A stretch of DNA of 64,000 nt from JAWAAW01 sp964353335 (GCA_964353335.1 CAYGVI010000002.1:105473-169472); one strand, 5' to 3'; positions 1 to 7,202 are shown, counted from the first letter of the stretch. Program-made: numbers and translations. Notes: a model not told the origin generated them from the letters alone.

Positions 1-239
1 ACAGGCTCTGTGCCATAAGCAGTATCCTTAAAGCGCATTGTGCGGTTAGAGTAGTCTATCTTGACATTTGTAGGATAAGTGTTGCTTGTGCCAAGCTCCC
101 TGACAACAGCCATATGGCCAATATCAGTATCCCTCTCAATTGAAGGGCCGTCCTTGTAGCCGAATTCATACTCTGGCGCTACCTTGTCGCATCCGACACA
201 AGCTGCAGCAATCGCAGCCAATCCGATAAGTTTCTTCAT
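1..239 (-). CDS. Putative lipoprotein, partial at window edge
   Basis: The frame starts at base 239 and runs off the left edge; 79 residues are visible. It opens with MKK, a hydrophobic segment and a cysteine in a lipobox-like setting (AACVGCDK), so the mature protein is probably lipid-anchored outside the membrane. The remainder is polar and I recognise no family. A GGTGAGG ribosome-binding site lies 5 bases before the ATG. It is the last visible gene of a probable minus-strand operon with the two genes at 290-1404. Confidence 0.6.
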   Translation of the reverse strand, partial: MKKLIGLAAIAAACVGCDKVAPEYEFGYKDGPSIERDTDIGHMAVVRELGTSNTYPTNVKIDYSNRTMRFKDTAYGTEP

Positions 240-289
240 TTTGTCCTCACCCATGATCGTTATTTAAAAAAATATGTAAAAATAAAAAA

Positions 290-931
290 TCATACTGTCT
301 TGAGCAAATCTTCCTCAAGAGTCACATTGTCGTGTTCGTCAACAAGGAATGCCTGCTTGCCTGTGAAGTTTCCTTCCCCAGTCAAGTCAACTGCAAGCTT
401 TTCAGTTGCAGGGTCAATCTTGACGCGGTATCCGTTTCCGCCAACAACAATTGTTCCTTCATTGGTTGATTCGGAATACACGATTTCCCTTGTTCCTGTG
501 GCACAATCCCTGAAAGTCAGTGTTTTGCTTGCAGGGTCATGTCCGATGTAACGAAGCACGTGCGTGTTAGGCTGTGAATCTCTCCTGCTAAGCACAAATG
601 CGTCATACATTTTAATCGGGTTTTGCAGTCCTGTCGGCGAATCCTTTGCCTCGTAGAAGTGCAAACGGCCCTCAATGTTCACGTCTGAGTCTGGATAAAC
701 ACAAACACGGTCAGTGTAGCACCTAAGGAACAGTGTGTTCAAAAGGCCTTCCTGGTTGATAAAGTCAACACGATTATAATGCGAAGGCTCAGAACCAGTC
801 TCGAAATGAGTAACTTCCTTCTCATCATTGCAGCCGGCTATGGCTGAAAGTGTTACTGCACCAGCTGTACCACCAGCTGTTTTAAAGAAATTACGCCTTG
901 ATATTGCGTTACTTGTTAATGTTTTGTTCAT
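290..931 (-). CDS. Tat-exported lipoprotein of unknown function
   Basis: 213 residues. The N-terminus has a twin-arginine signal (SRRNFFK) followed by a hydrophobic stretch and a lipobox ending at Cys34 (SAIAGC), so the protein is likely exported folded and lipid-anchored. The mature part (about residues 35-213) looks beta-rich and matches no family I can name. A GTGAGGGAAG ribosome-binding site precedes the ATG and there is no close TATA box, which fits co-transcription with the coiled-coil membrane gene upstream at 979-1404. Tat export suggests cofactor binding or folding before export; that is inference. Confidence 0.65.
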   Translation of the reverse strand: MNKTLTSNAISRRNFFKTAGGTAGAVTLSAIAGCNDEKEVTHFETGSEPSHYNRVDFINQEGLLNTLFLRCYTDRVCVYPDSDVNIEGRLHFYEAKDSPTGLQNPIKMYDAFVLSRRDSQPNTHVLRYIGHDPASKTLTFRDCATGTREIVYSESTNEGTIVVGGNGYRVKIDPATEKLAVDLTGEGNFTGKQAFLVDEHDNVTLEEDLLKTV

Positions 932-978
932 GTTCTTCCCTCACTTGGTTGTTGAAAAAATTACTGAAAATAAAAAGC

Positions 979-1404
979 TTATATCACCAGCTTGGTAGTG
1001 TAAGGCCAGTAGTTATACCTGTTCCTGTACGGATTGTACACCTGGGTATTGCTTGTAGCCCTAGCAGTACTTGCTGTTTTGGCAGTTGTTGCCGCAGTCA
1101 CAGTGTTTGAAGTGCTTTCAGCAGCTACCTGCGCAGCAGCTTCACGCTGTTGGGTAAGGATGTCTGAAAGTGCCTTCTCACGAGCCTGTGTAAGCTCAGC
1201 TGTCTGTTGCAATGTAGTTGTCATCGCAGACTTGTCAGCAAGCTCCTTGGCAAGGTCATCTGCACGCATAGCCTGATCGGCATATGCATCATTAATGTTA
1301 TCGAACGCATTGACGCTGTAAACCGTTGCGGTCACAAGAGCGACCGAAAGGAATGATATCAGCATCAGCAATGCGCTGTTAATGTTTTTGTGTATGAATG
1401 CCAT
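979..1404 (-). CDS. Single-pass membrane protein with coiled coil
   Basis: 141 residues: one N-terminal transmembrane segment (about 11-32), a heptad-rich helical stretch (about 35-95) and a Ser/Thr/Ala-rich tail ending in an aromatic cluster (YRNRYNYWPY). The first 75 residues resemble the protein at 22384-22938: both share the pattern N-x-N followed by a hydrophobic core, ATV, FD-IN-AY and a DK-A turn, so they are paralogues. It looks like the first gene of an operon with the two lipoproteins downstream. Its promoter carries a palindrome shared with the HTH regulator gene next door. Function unknown. Confidence 0.6.
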   Translation of the reverse strand: MAFIHKNINSALLMLISFLSVALVTATVYSVNAFDNINDAYADQAMRADDLAKELADKSAMTTTLQQTAELTQAREKALSDILTQQREAAAQVAAESTSNTVTAATTAKTASTARATSNTQVYNPYRNRYNYWPYTTKLVI

Positions 1405-1469
1405 TGTGACACCCCCTAAAATTGAACTTTGGGAACCAGCCAGCTTTGCTGCCGCTGCCCCCAGTAATA

Positions 1470-1498
1470 ACTACTAGTAAGTAGTACTAGTATTTAAG
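1470..1498 (-). promoter_or_regulatory. Promoter with ACTAGTA palindrome
   Basis: On the minus strand a TATA box (CTTAAATA, 1491-1498) is followed at once by a perfect inverted repeat, ACTAGTA / TACTAGT (1473-1479 and 1485-1491, 5-bp spacer). The repeat sits between TATA box and expected start site, a typical place for an archaeal repressor operator. A close relative of this block lies in the same place at the promoter of the neighbouring HTH gene (2245-2275). Confidence 0.5.
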
Positions 1499-1593
1499 CT
1501 TTTCGCTTTCAGGGCTTCCACTGTGACATTATTGTCATATCGCCCTTTACAGCCCTTATTGACGAAGAAAAGCGCCATATTGCCCTCGTGAAA

Positions 1594-2244
1594 TCAGCCC
1601 TTTTGAGGCCTAATGCCAAGGTTCCTGAGCTTCCTGTGAAGGACCTCATACCTTAGCTTTGTAATCTTGGCTGCCTCTGCGATTGTTGAACACTCCTTTA
1701 GCAATTGGCTCAAATATGCCTTCTCAAACGAGTGTTCTGCCTCTTTAAGCGTCAAATGTGTTTCAGGCAGTTCTTTGACAATATCCTCTGAAATCGCCTC
1801 TGTCTGGGCAGAAAATGCCTTGTATTTGATAGGGTTCAAGGCAGACTTGTACTGACCAAGAACGCCCTGAATTATGCCCTGAACAGCAGCCTGCCTGACG
1901 TATAAAGGCTCTGCGTCCTCGCGGAATTTCAAAGTAGGAACTTTCAATGACAAGACAAGCCTGTGGATGCTCCTCCTGTCAAGCCCTGCGACAGTTGCAG
2001 CGATTGAAATGTTTCCTAAGTGCATCTGCAAAAGCCTCATCAAATAAGCCCTTTTGAATGCTTTCTTTGCCTGCTTGTAAGGAAGCTTTGTGTCAATGGA
2101 AATGTCCAAAAGAGTCGAATGCTTCAGCTGGTCAGTGATGTCTGACTCAATGTTAGAAACTTTTACTCCCAGATATTTCTGCATCGCGCTGCCGACTATC
2201 GGCTTCACTTTCTGGTCGACTGCAGTCTCAAGTTCAGAGTTCAT
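1594..2244 (-). CDS. Double Fis-type helix-turn-helix regulator
   Basis: 216 residues with two copies of a Fis-like module as found at the C-terminus of NtrC-type activators. Copy 1 spans about residues 55-103 (A-KAFKRAYL ... ISIAATVAGLDRRSIHRL); copy 2 spans about 165-213 (EHSFEKAYL ... TIAEAAKITKLRYEVLHRKL). No AAA or receiver domain is present, so it is probably a stand-alone DNA-binding protein that may bind as a pseudo-dimer. The gene starts just after its TATA box (leaderless), with a palindromic element in between that is also found before 979-1404, which suggests self-regulation and control of that neighbour. Confidence 0.6.
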   Translation of the reverse strand: MNSELETAVDQKVKPIVGSAMQKYLGVKVSNIESDITDQLKHSTLLDISIDTKLPYKQAKKAFKRAYLMRLLQMHLGNISIAATVAGLDRRSIHRLVLSLKVPTLKFREDAEPLYVRQAAVQGIIQGVLGQYKSALNPIKYKAFSAQTEAISEDIVKELPETHLTLKEAEHSFEKAYLSQLLKECSTIAEAAKITKLRYEVLHRKLRNLGIRPQKG

Positions 2245-2275
2245 AGCTACTAGGTAGTAACAACTAGTATATTAA
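2245..2275 (-). promoter_or_regulatory. Promoter and putative operator of the Fis-HTH gene
   Basis: The minus-strand TATA box (TTAATATAC, 2267-2275) overlaps one arm of an interrupted inverted repeat, TACTAG (2248-2253) and CTAGTA (2264-2269). The block reads ATACTAGT, a short spacer, then TACTAC and TAGTAG, close to the block at 1470-1498. A shared operator for one regulator is the simplest reading. Confidence 0.45.
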
Positions 2276-2306
2276 CCTTATGATTTTTTTGTCTCAGTGG
2301 TCAGAA

Positions 2307-3038
2307 TCAGCACGCAACGAGTGTTGTTCCCTGCACGCAAATCTCATTGCCTGTCACGCTGATAAACTGGTCTGTGCCGATTGCGTTCACAGCTGCGATT
2401 ACAAGCGCGTCTGTCTTTCCTGCTGCAAGAAGCACGACATTTCCGTTTGCAGACTCATACAGCCTGATAAGCCCTTTTCCCGACGGCAAAGGAGCAGTGT
2501 CGCAGGGTATTGGAGTGCCCAGCAATTTCTCAACAACCTCATTATTGCAGGCTGTTCCCGCAACAACAATGTTATACTTTGACAAATCATTAATCTCGCT
2601 CGCAAGCATGCTGAATCCTGTCGGCTTGGTTCCAGGACTGCGGGCCATCAGGTTGGAGACAGCGACAACATAGCTTGACGGCGCTTCCTCGCCGACAACT
2701 GTTATGAAGTTTGACTTGAAAGCATCGCCGTCCATGAAATAATTGGGATAAACCCCAAGAGGAATAGACGCTGTTTGCGCCCCCTGCTGAACTGTAACCT
2801 GGGGCTTTGGCTCCTCTGCAGGCTTTTGCGCTTCCTGCTGCTGCGCCTGTTTTTTCTGCTCTGCTGCTTCAAACTGCGCCCTTACCTGCTCTTTAGCCTG
2901 CTCCTCAAGCAGGGCAATTTCCTGCGTGATATTCGACGATGAATGCTCGCGGTCTTCAAGGACATATGGCTCTGGCTTTGGAACGCACGAAATAATGAGT
3001 AGCATCAATGCAATGATGACAAAAAATTGTTTCTGCAT
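2307..3038 (-). CDS. Lipoprotein with S-layer-like C-terminal domain
   Basis: 243 residues. A hydrophobic start ends in a lipobox (IISCVPK), followed by a Gln/Ala/Glu-rich coiled linker (about 45-85) and a C-terminal domain (about 95-243). That domain has the order seen in archaeal S-layer-type repeats: a strand NIVVAG, a Cys-containing turn, KLLG, a second Cys, a PSGKGLIRL stretch and VLLAAGKTDAL. It probably sits on the cell surface. An AGAGGAG ribosome-binding site precedes the ATG, 64 bp downstream of the tRNA-Lys gene on the same strand. Family assignment is by pattern only. Confidence 0.55.
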   Translation of the reverse strand: MQKQFFVIIALMLLIISCVPKPEPYVLEDREHSSSNITQEIALLEEQAKEQVRAQFEAAEQKKQAQQQEAQKPAEEPKPQVTVQQGAQTASIPLGVYPNYFMDGDAFKSNFITVVGEEAPSSYVVAVSNLMARSPGTKPTGFSMLASEINDLSKYNIVVAGTACNNEVVEKLLGTPIPCDTAPLPSGKGLIRLYESANGNVVLLAAGKTDALVIAAVNAIGTDQFISVTGNEICVQGTTLVAC

Positions 3039-3137
3039 TTCTCCTCTTTATAGGTGCTCTAAAGCAGCGGTCGTCCAGCCTTACAGCCCTTCGCTTCGCT
3101 ACGGGCTCTAAGGGATTTGAACCCTTGACCATTCGGT

Positions 3138-3161
3138 TTCCATCCACTCTGCCTTGAGAGT
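3138..3161 (-). other. tRNA-Lys intron 2, near position 37/38
   Basis: A 24-nt intron drawn at the canonical 37/38 site; flanking repeats allow the cut to slide between 36/37 and 39/40. It holds a 5-bp hairpin (ACTCT CAAGGC AGAGT). I could not form a strict bulge-helix-bulge here, only a short TCT/GGA helix, so the exact ends are uncertain. Removing it is needed to form the anticodon arm. Confidence 0.65.
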
Positions 3162-3168
3162 TAAGAGC

Positions 3169-3197
3169 TACATCCCAAACTTCTTCCAAAGTTCAGT
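3169..3197 (-). other. tRNA-Lys intron 1, position 30/31
   Basis: A 29-nt intron between tRNA positions 30 and 31. It folds into a clear bulge-helix-bulge motif: outer helix AGAG/CTCT, 4-bp central helix CATT/GATG, 3-nt bulges CG|A and TA|G holding the cut sites, and an 8-bp intron hairpin (CTGAACTT / AAGTTTGG with wobbles, loop TGGAAG). Position 30/31 is non-canonical. Confidence 0.8.
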
Positions 3198-3218
3198 CGA
3201 ATGCTCTACCAGGCTGAG

Positions 3219-3881
3219 CTAAGAGCCCATGACATTATTCCCTTGGCGCCTCTTTAAATATCTTTCCCTGTGATAAGAATGGGTTGTCTGTATACGCGAC
3301 ATAAAACGTTCAATAGATTCTTGATGTGTAATCCTTAATACAAATGCAACTTTATCACGGATTATCCTATTGGAAATTATGCCCGAATCATCAAATATCC
3401 GTTTTAATTGTTCAAGCAGATGACCTGAATTCATTTTGAACTGTATTACTTGATGTGCATAAATTTTTGCGTGGTTTTTGTATGCTTTGCTGTATCTCTG
3501 ATAAATTGAACCGTCTGTGTTGAAAATACCGCGCACGCATGCCCAAATCAAATTTTTATCCGCCAGAATTTGGTCTGGAATTGTTAATTCGTGTTTCTTT
3601 CCAACAGGCATGCCAAGTTGTTGGAAAAAGTCAAAGACAGTTTTGCTCATAATATCATAAATTATGGCATTGGTGCCTTTTCGGTCTCGTATCGATCCCC
3701 TGACGACAAAGTTCTTCAGAATTGCCGGTTGCAAAACTGATTCATAATAATCCCTGTCGTGAGAATGACCTGTCAATTGAACACAGTGCCGTATCCTGTT
3801 TTCGGATTTGGCAAGGTATTTTGAAAGACACCCGTCGCCAAGAAGTGCACCGTACAGCTCTGCAATTTCCTCGCACATCAT
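3219..3881 (-). CDS. Free-standing LAGLIDADG homing endonuclease
   Basis: About 220 residues with two LAGLIDADG motifs: LYGALLGDG near the N-terminus and VRGIFNTDG near mid-protein, the layout of a monomeric two-repeat homing endonuclease that cuts a long asymmetric DNA site. Only endonuclease sequence is seen, so it is not part of an intein. I place the start at 3881 because a TATA box (TTTAAATA, 3904-3911) is 26 bp upstream; the frame stays open to 3947. The last codons, ATG GGC TCT TAG, run into the tRNA-Lys gene so that the stop uses tRNA bases 8-10. Codon use looks more A/T-rich than in neighbouring genes. Confidence 0.8.
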   Translation of the reverse strand: MMCEEIAELYGALLGDGCLSKYLAKSENRIRHCVQLTGHSHDRDYYESVLQPAILKNFVVRGSIRDRKGTNAIIYDIMSKTVFDFFQQLGMPVGKKHELTIPDQILADKNLIWACVRGIFNTDGSIYQRYSKAYKNHAKIYAHQVIQFKMNSGHLLEQLKRIFDDSGIISNRIIRDKVAFVLRITHQESIERFMSRIQTTHSYHRERYLKRRQGNNVMGS

Positions 3882-3934
3882 AAGAATAACCATCAAAAAT
3901 GGGTTTAAATAGTATGCGTGAGGATGTCCAGTGA

Positions 3935-4294
3935 CTACTGCGCCCACTTCTGCACAAATTCAGCAAGGCCGTCAAAGCTGCCTTCCTTGCCTATTTTCAC
4001 ATACCATGTATGATGCGTGGCCGCAAGCTGTGAAAGGTCCTGTTCTGAAACATAAGCAGGAATTATTCCGTGATACTTGCTTGGCTGGTAAAGGAGTTCA
4101 AGCATCAGTTCCCAAGAGCGGTCATTTCCGAGAATAACCTGAGGCTTCTGTCCGCTTCGCAATGCATCAACAGCATCGCAGACGCTTTTGAAAGCAGTAA
4201 CTGCAACCCCAGGTATTTTCTGCTCGAGCTCCAGGCGCATTTTATCCTCAATAGGCCCAGAGTCAACAATCCAGACTGATTTTTCTCCAATCAT
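3935..4294 (-). CDS. Degenerate receiver-domain protein
   Basis: 119 residues with the outline of a CheY-like receiver fold: an acidic pair after strand 1 (WIVDSG), a strand-3 segment (PQVILGNDRS) and a lysine after strand 5 (YVKIGKEG). The phospho-acceptor position at the end of strand 3 reads Gly-Asn rather than Asp, so it is probably not phosphorylated in the usual way. A TATA box at about 4317-4325 is 26 bp before the ATG (leaderless). It is the last of three receiver-like genes in a row on this strand and may have arisen by tandem duplication. Confidence 0.5.
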   Translation of the reverse strand: MIGEKSVWIVDSGPIEDKMRLELEQKIPGVAVTAFKSVCDAVDALRSGQKPQVILGNDRSWELMLELLYQPSKYHGIIPAYVSEQDLSQLAATHHTWYVKIGKEGSFDGLAEFVQKWAQ

Positions 4295-4326
4295 AGAAGC
4301 AGGAAATTATTGCCCATTTATAAAAC

Positions 4327-4734
4327 TCATTGCGGGAGTGCCTTGTCTGCCCTTTGGCTGAACTCCTTCATTTTGCGCACGCCTGTAAGGAATGCTGCAA
4401 GGCCTGCATGGTCGTCCTTGTGAATATAATGCACGCTCTCAGTTTCTGCCTGCTTTCTCATATCTGTCCACGAATAATATGCAACTGCAATTCCTGTATA
4501 TCTGATATTGCCCATCAGCTCGGTAACAACAGACGGCATATAACTGCTTACAAGAACAGCATCAGGTTTTGCCAGCTGGGGGTTTTTCAAATCAGATACA
4601 AAAACATCATGACCTGTGTATTGGCGAACGTCAACCCCGCTTATCTTCTGGCTTTCCAAAGCAAGCTGCACAACCTTGTCAACACTTGCGCCAGGGTCTG
4701 CAACCCATACCAAAATATCAGGTTCTCCACTCAT
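4327..4734 (-). CDS. Degenerate receiver-domain protein
   Basis: 135 residues from the chosen start. Strand 1 keeps an acidic residue (VWVADPG) and strand 5 keeps a lysine (YIHKDDH), but strand 3 reads AVLVSSYMP, with Ser where the phosphorylated Asp normally lies. The MP after it is typical of true receivers, so this looks like a receiver that lost its acceptor. A TATA box (TTTATAAA, 4757-4764) is 26 bp before the ATG at 4734; the frame stays open to 4791 but that longer form would include the promoter. Confidence 0.55.
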   Translation of the reverse strand: MSGEPDILVWVADPGASVDKVVQLALESQKISGVDVRQYTGHDVFVSDLKNPQLAKPDAVLVSSYMPSVVTELMGNIRYTGIAVAYYSWTDMRKQAETESVHYIHKDDHAGLAAFLTGVRKMKEFSQRADKALPQ

Positions 4735-4766
4735 AGACACAGAAAACCGCGGGCTGTTTATAAAAC

Positions 4767-5198
4767 TTAAGCCGCAGGCTTTGGAGCGCACTTCTTCACG
4801 TGTTCCTTGAGCGCGGGAATTTCATACGGCTTTCTAAGGAACGCATAGCCGTTCGATTCAGCCATCCCTGCCATTGATTTAGCCGCTTCAGCAGACGTGT
4901 CAGAAGCAAGGATTATGTTCAAGGAAGGAAACCTGTCGCGCGGAAACTTTGCCTGCACTTTCTCAATCAGCTCATCGCCATACATCACATTCATATTCAT
5001 ATCAGTGAGAAGCAGGTGAGGGGGCTCCTGAAGCTGGCTCAAATAATTCCACGCTGGAACACCATCGTCAAACTCTTGAATCTCCACCTTTTGTGAAATC
5101 TCTTGCGCGATTAACTCGCAAATTCCACGCGCAATTCTCCTTGGCAGTGCGTCATTGTCTACAAGAACAATCCGGTAAATAGTGTTGTTTTCGCTCAT
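4767..5198 (-). CDS. CheY-like single-domain response regulator
   Basis: 143 residues, almost all one receiver domain. Phosphorylation residues are intact: acidic pair in IVLVDND, acceptor Asp in LLLTDMNM, Ser in ILASDTS and Lys in FLRKPYE. No output domain, so it should act through a partner. No histidine kinase is encoded in this window. A TATA-like TTATTAA about 26 bp upstream supports leaderless transcription from 5198. Two degenerate paralogues follow downstream. Confidence 0.8.
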   Translation of the reverse strand: MSENNTIYRIVLVDNDALPRRIARGICELIAQEISQKVEIQEFDDGVPAWNYLSQLQEPPHLLLTDMNMNVMYGDELIEKVQAKFPRDRFPSLNIILASDTSAEAAKSMAGMAESNGYAFLRKPYEIPALKEHVKKCAPKPAA

Positions 5199-5312
5199 AA
5201 TAGTGGTAAAAGCACTACTCCCTTATTAATGTTACTACTTTAGAGGGATTAATCATCAGTAACTAATAAGACCGCAATCTTAATAAATACCCCCCACCTC
5301 TCAAAATTGTAA

Positions 5313-5354
5313 GTGAGAAAAGGGACGCGAAGACTTTATTTGTGTTTTTCTCAC
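5313..5354. repeat. Inverted repeat upstream of pop5
   Basis: GTGAGAAAA (5313-5321) and TTTTCTCAC (5346-5354) form a perfect 9-bp inverted repeat with a 24-nt loop, in the space between the diverging cheY-like and RNase P genes. It ends about 12 bp before the TATA-like GTTATAAAGG of the plus-strand operon, so it may be a regulator site or a small RNA hairpin. Confidence 0.35.
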
Positions 5355-5387
5355 CAATGAACGGTGTTATAAAGGTGAAAAGGCCAA

Positions 5388-5741
5388 ATGGCAAAGATTA
5401 AGGCAATTCTGCCGAGTTTGAGGGAGAAAAAGCGCTATTTAGCGTTCGAAGTGCTATCTAAAAGCAGAATTAAGGACTATTCAAGCGTATCCAAGGCAAT
5501 CTGGCAGGGAATGCTCTCATTTACAGGCACAAAGGGCACTGCGCAGGCAGGAATAATGCTCCTTCCGGAGAAATATAACCCTCAAACGCAGAGGGGAATA
5601 GTAAAAGTAAACAACAGGCAGGTTGATTCATTGAAAGCAAGCTTAACTTTAATCCAAGAGATTGACGCGATGCCGGCAACAGTCCGAAGCGTCGGCGTTT
5701 CAGGCTCTTTGAAAAAAGCAACAAACTACGTGGCAGGGTGA
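5388..5741 (+). CDS. RNase P protein component 2 (Pop5-like)
   Basis: 117 residues, right for archaeal Pop5 (Rnp2), a protein subunit of RNase P that processes tRNA 5' ends. Family marks include the start LPSLREKKRYLAFEV, the central helix (VSKAIWQGMLSFTGTKGTAQAG) in two blocks and the late VRSVGVSGSLKKA. It is first in the exosome/proteasome operon, 7 bp before the proteasome gene, behind a TATA-like element at about 5366. The Pop5-proteasome-SBDS-Rrp4-Rrp41-Rrp42 order is a known archaeal superoperon. Confidence 0.8.
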   Translation: MAKIKAILPSLREKKRYLAFEVLSKSRIKDYSSVSKAIWQGMLSFTGTKGTAQAGIMLLPEKYNPQTQRGIVKVNNRQVDSLKASLTLIQEIDAMPATVRSVGVSGSLKKATNYVAG

Positions 5742-5748
5742 TGAAGAA

Positions 5749-6507
5749 ATGAAAAAAGGCGAAGAAGAAGCAAGCGCACAGCCAATGCCCCACCAATTGA
5801 TGGGCTATGACCGCGCAATCACGATGTTCAGCCCGGACGGAAGGCTCCTCCAGGTTGAATACGCAAAGAAGACAGTCAGGCAGGGAAGCACTGCAATCGG
5901 AATGGTTTGTTCTGACGGTGTTGTCCTTGTGGCTGACAAGAGGATAGTTGACAAGATGGTCATCCCTGAATCTGTTGAGAAAATCTTCAAGATTGATGAC
6001 CACATCGCGGCAACAGCGTCAGGAATAATCTCTGACGCAAGAGTGCTTATTGAAAGGGCGCAAATCAAGGCGCAGCAGCACGCCGTGACTTATGATACGC
6101 CAATTGACACAATCAGCGTTGTCAAGGACATCTGCGCATTAAAGCAGGTGTGCACGCAGTCAGGCGGCTTAAGGCCGTTTGGAGTCAGCCTCATCGTGGC
6201 TGGCATTGACACCGATGGGCCAAAGGTTTACGAAACAGACCCGACAGGAATATTCTTCCAGTTCAGGGCAACTGTGATAGGCGAGGGAGAGCCGGAAATT
6301 GAGGAAATCCTTGCACGCGAGTACAAGGATAACATGACCATCGAGGATGGCCTCAGGCTTGCGCTCCGCGCTTTGAGCCAGGTGCTTGACAAGAATTTCT
6401 CCGTCGAGCGTATTGCCGCGGCATACATCAAGACCGACGAAAAGGTCCTGAAGGAAATGCAGCGGGCAAACATTGACCGGGTGCTGAAGGAAGTTAAGAG
6501 GAAATGA
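5749..6507 (+). CDS. psmA: Proteasome subunit alpha
   Basis: 252 residues. The alpha-type N-terminal signature is present (GYDRAITMFSPDGRLLQVEY), followed by the core fold with VLVADKRIV and the typical C-terminal region. Alpha subunits form the outer rings of the 20S proteasome and gate substrate entry; they lack the catalytic Thr of beta subunits, as here. The N-terminal tail before the signature (about 17 residues) is slightly extended. The stop overlaps the SBDS start as ATGA, so translation is probably coupled. The beta subunit is not in this window. Confidence 0.95.
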   Translation: MKKGEEEASAQPMPHQLMGYDRAITMFSPDGRLLQVEYAKKTVRQGSTAIGMVCSDGVVLVADKRIVDKMVIPESVEKIFKIDDHIAATASGIISDARVLIERAQIKAQQHAVTYDTPIDTISVVKDICALKQVCTQSGGLRPFGVSLIVAGIDTDGPKVYETDPTGIFFQFRATVIGEGEPEIEEILAREYKDNMTIEDGLRLALRALSQVLDKNFSVERIAAAYIKTDEKVLKEMQRANIDRVLKEVKRK

Positions 6508-7202
6508 CAGAAGAACACATGAACACCGCCCGGCTCAAAAAGGGCTCGGATGTGTTTGAAATCGTAATCGACCCGGAAAAGGCGATTGCCGCAAGGCACG
6601 GCAAGGCTGACATAAGGGACGCGCTGAAAGTCCAGAAGATTTTCAGCGACGCAAAGAAAGGAATGCTTGCATCCGAGCAAAGAATGCAGGCAATCTTCGG
6701 CACAACTGACGCATTGGAAGTCGCGAAAAAGATAGTTGTTGACGGAAACATACAAGTCACCTCAGAGTACCGCCAGAAGCTCATGGACCAGAAACGGCTC
6801 CAGATTATCGAGTTCATCAGGTGCAATGGCGTTGACCCAAGGACACACACGCCGCACCCTGCGCAGAGGATTGAAGCAGCGCTGGTTGAGGCAAAGGTGC
6901 ACATTGACGAGTTCAAGCCTGTCGAACAGCAGGTGCAGGACGTATTGAAGGCATTGAGGCCCATCCTGCCCATCAAGTTCGAGATGAAGGAAATCGAGCT
7001 CATAATTCCGGCGCAGTATGCGTCAAAGGCATACAGCCTCATAAAGCACTTCGGCAAAATCCTGTCAGAGTCGTGGCAGAGCGACGGCTCCTGGAAGGGA
7101 GTCCTTGAGATTGCCGGTGGGATGGAGCAGGAGCTGTATGACAAGCTCAATGCGGCAACGCACGGAGAGCTTATTTCAAAAGTAGTCAGGGTAAACGGAT
7201 AA
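6504..7202 (+). CDS. Ribosome maturation protein SBDS/SDO1
   Basis: 232 residues with the three-domain SBDS layout. The N-terminal FYSH domain includes GSDVFEIVIDPEKA and the IFSDAKKGMLAS loop; the helical middle includes YRQKLMDQKRLQIIEFIR; the C-terminal ferredoxin-like domain starts near residue 165. SBDS acts in late large-subunit maturation with EF-2-like GTPases. Second gene of the overlap-coupled operon, between proteasome alpha and Rrp4, as in other archaea. Confidence 0.9.
   Translation: MTEEHMNTARLKKGSDVFEIVIDPEKAIAARHGKADIRDALKVQKIFSDAKKGMLASEQRMQAIFGTTDALEVAKKIVVDGNIQVTSEYRQKLMDQKRLQIIEFIRCNGVDPRTHTPHPAQRIEAALVEAKVHIDEFKPVEQQVQDVLKALRPILPIKFEMKEIELIIPAQYASKAYSLIKHFGKILSESWQSDGSWKGVLEIAGGMEQELYDKLNAATHGELISKVVRVNG

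Larger units (their letters stand above)
3102..3228 (-). tRNA. tRNA-Lys(CUU) with two introns
   Basis: The ends pair as a 7-bp acceptor stem (GGGCTCT / AGAGCCC, G73). The D arm (GCTC AGCCTGGTA GAGC) and T arm (AAGGG TTCAAAT CCCTT) are canonical. Removing 29 nt (3169-3197) and 24 nt (3138-3161) gives a perfect anticodon arm, TTCGG CTCTTAA CCGAA, with anticodon CUU and a 74-nt mature tRNA. G73 and the body match archaeal tRNA-Lys. A one-intron reading as Phe(GAA) leaves an A-C mismatch at 31-39 and is less likely. No CCA is encoded. The endonuclease gene at 3219-3881 ends inside the first 10 bases. Confidence 0.85.

Noticed and set aside
3102..3228. Reading the tRNA as Phe(GAA) with one 53-nt intron
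   Set aside because: It leaves an A-C mismatch at 31-39 and does not explain the clear bulge-helix-bulge at 30/31 or the Lys-like G73 body.
3882..3947. Longer N-terminus for the homing endonuclease
   Set aside because: It would include the TATA box and overlap the preceding gene.
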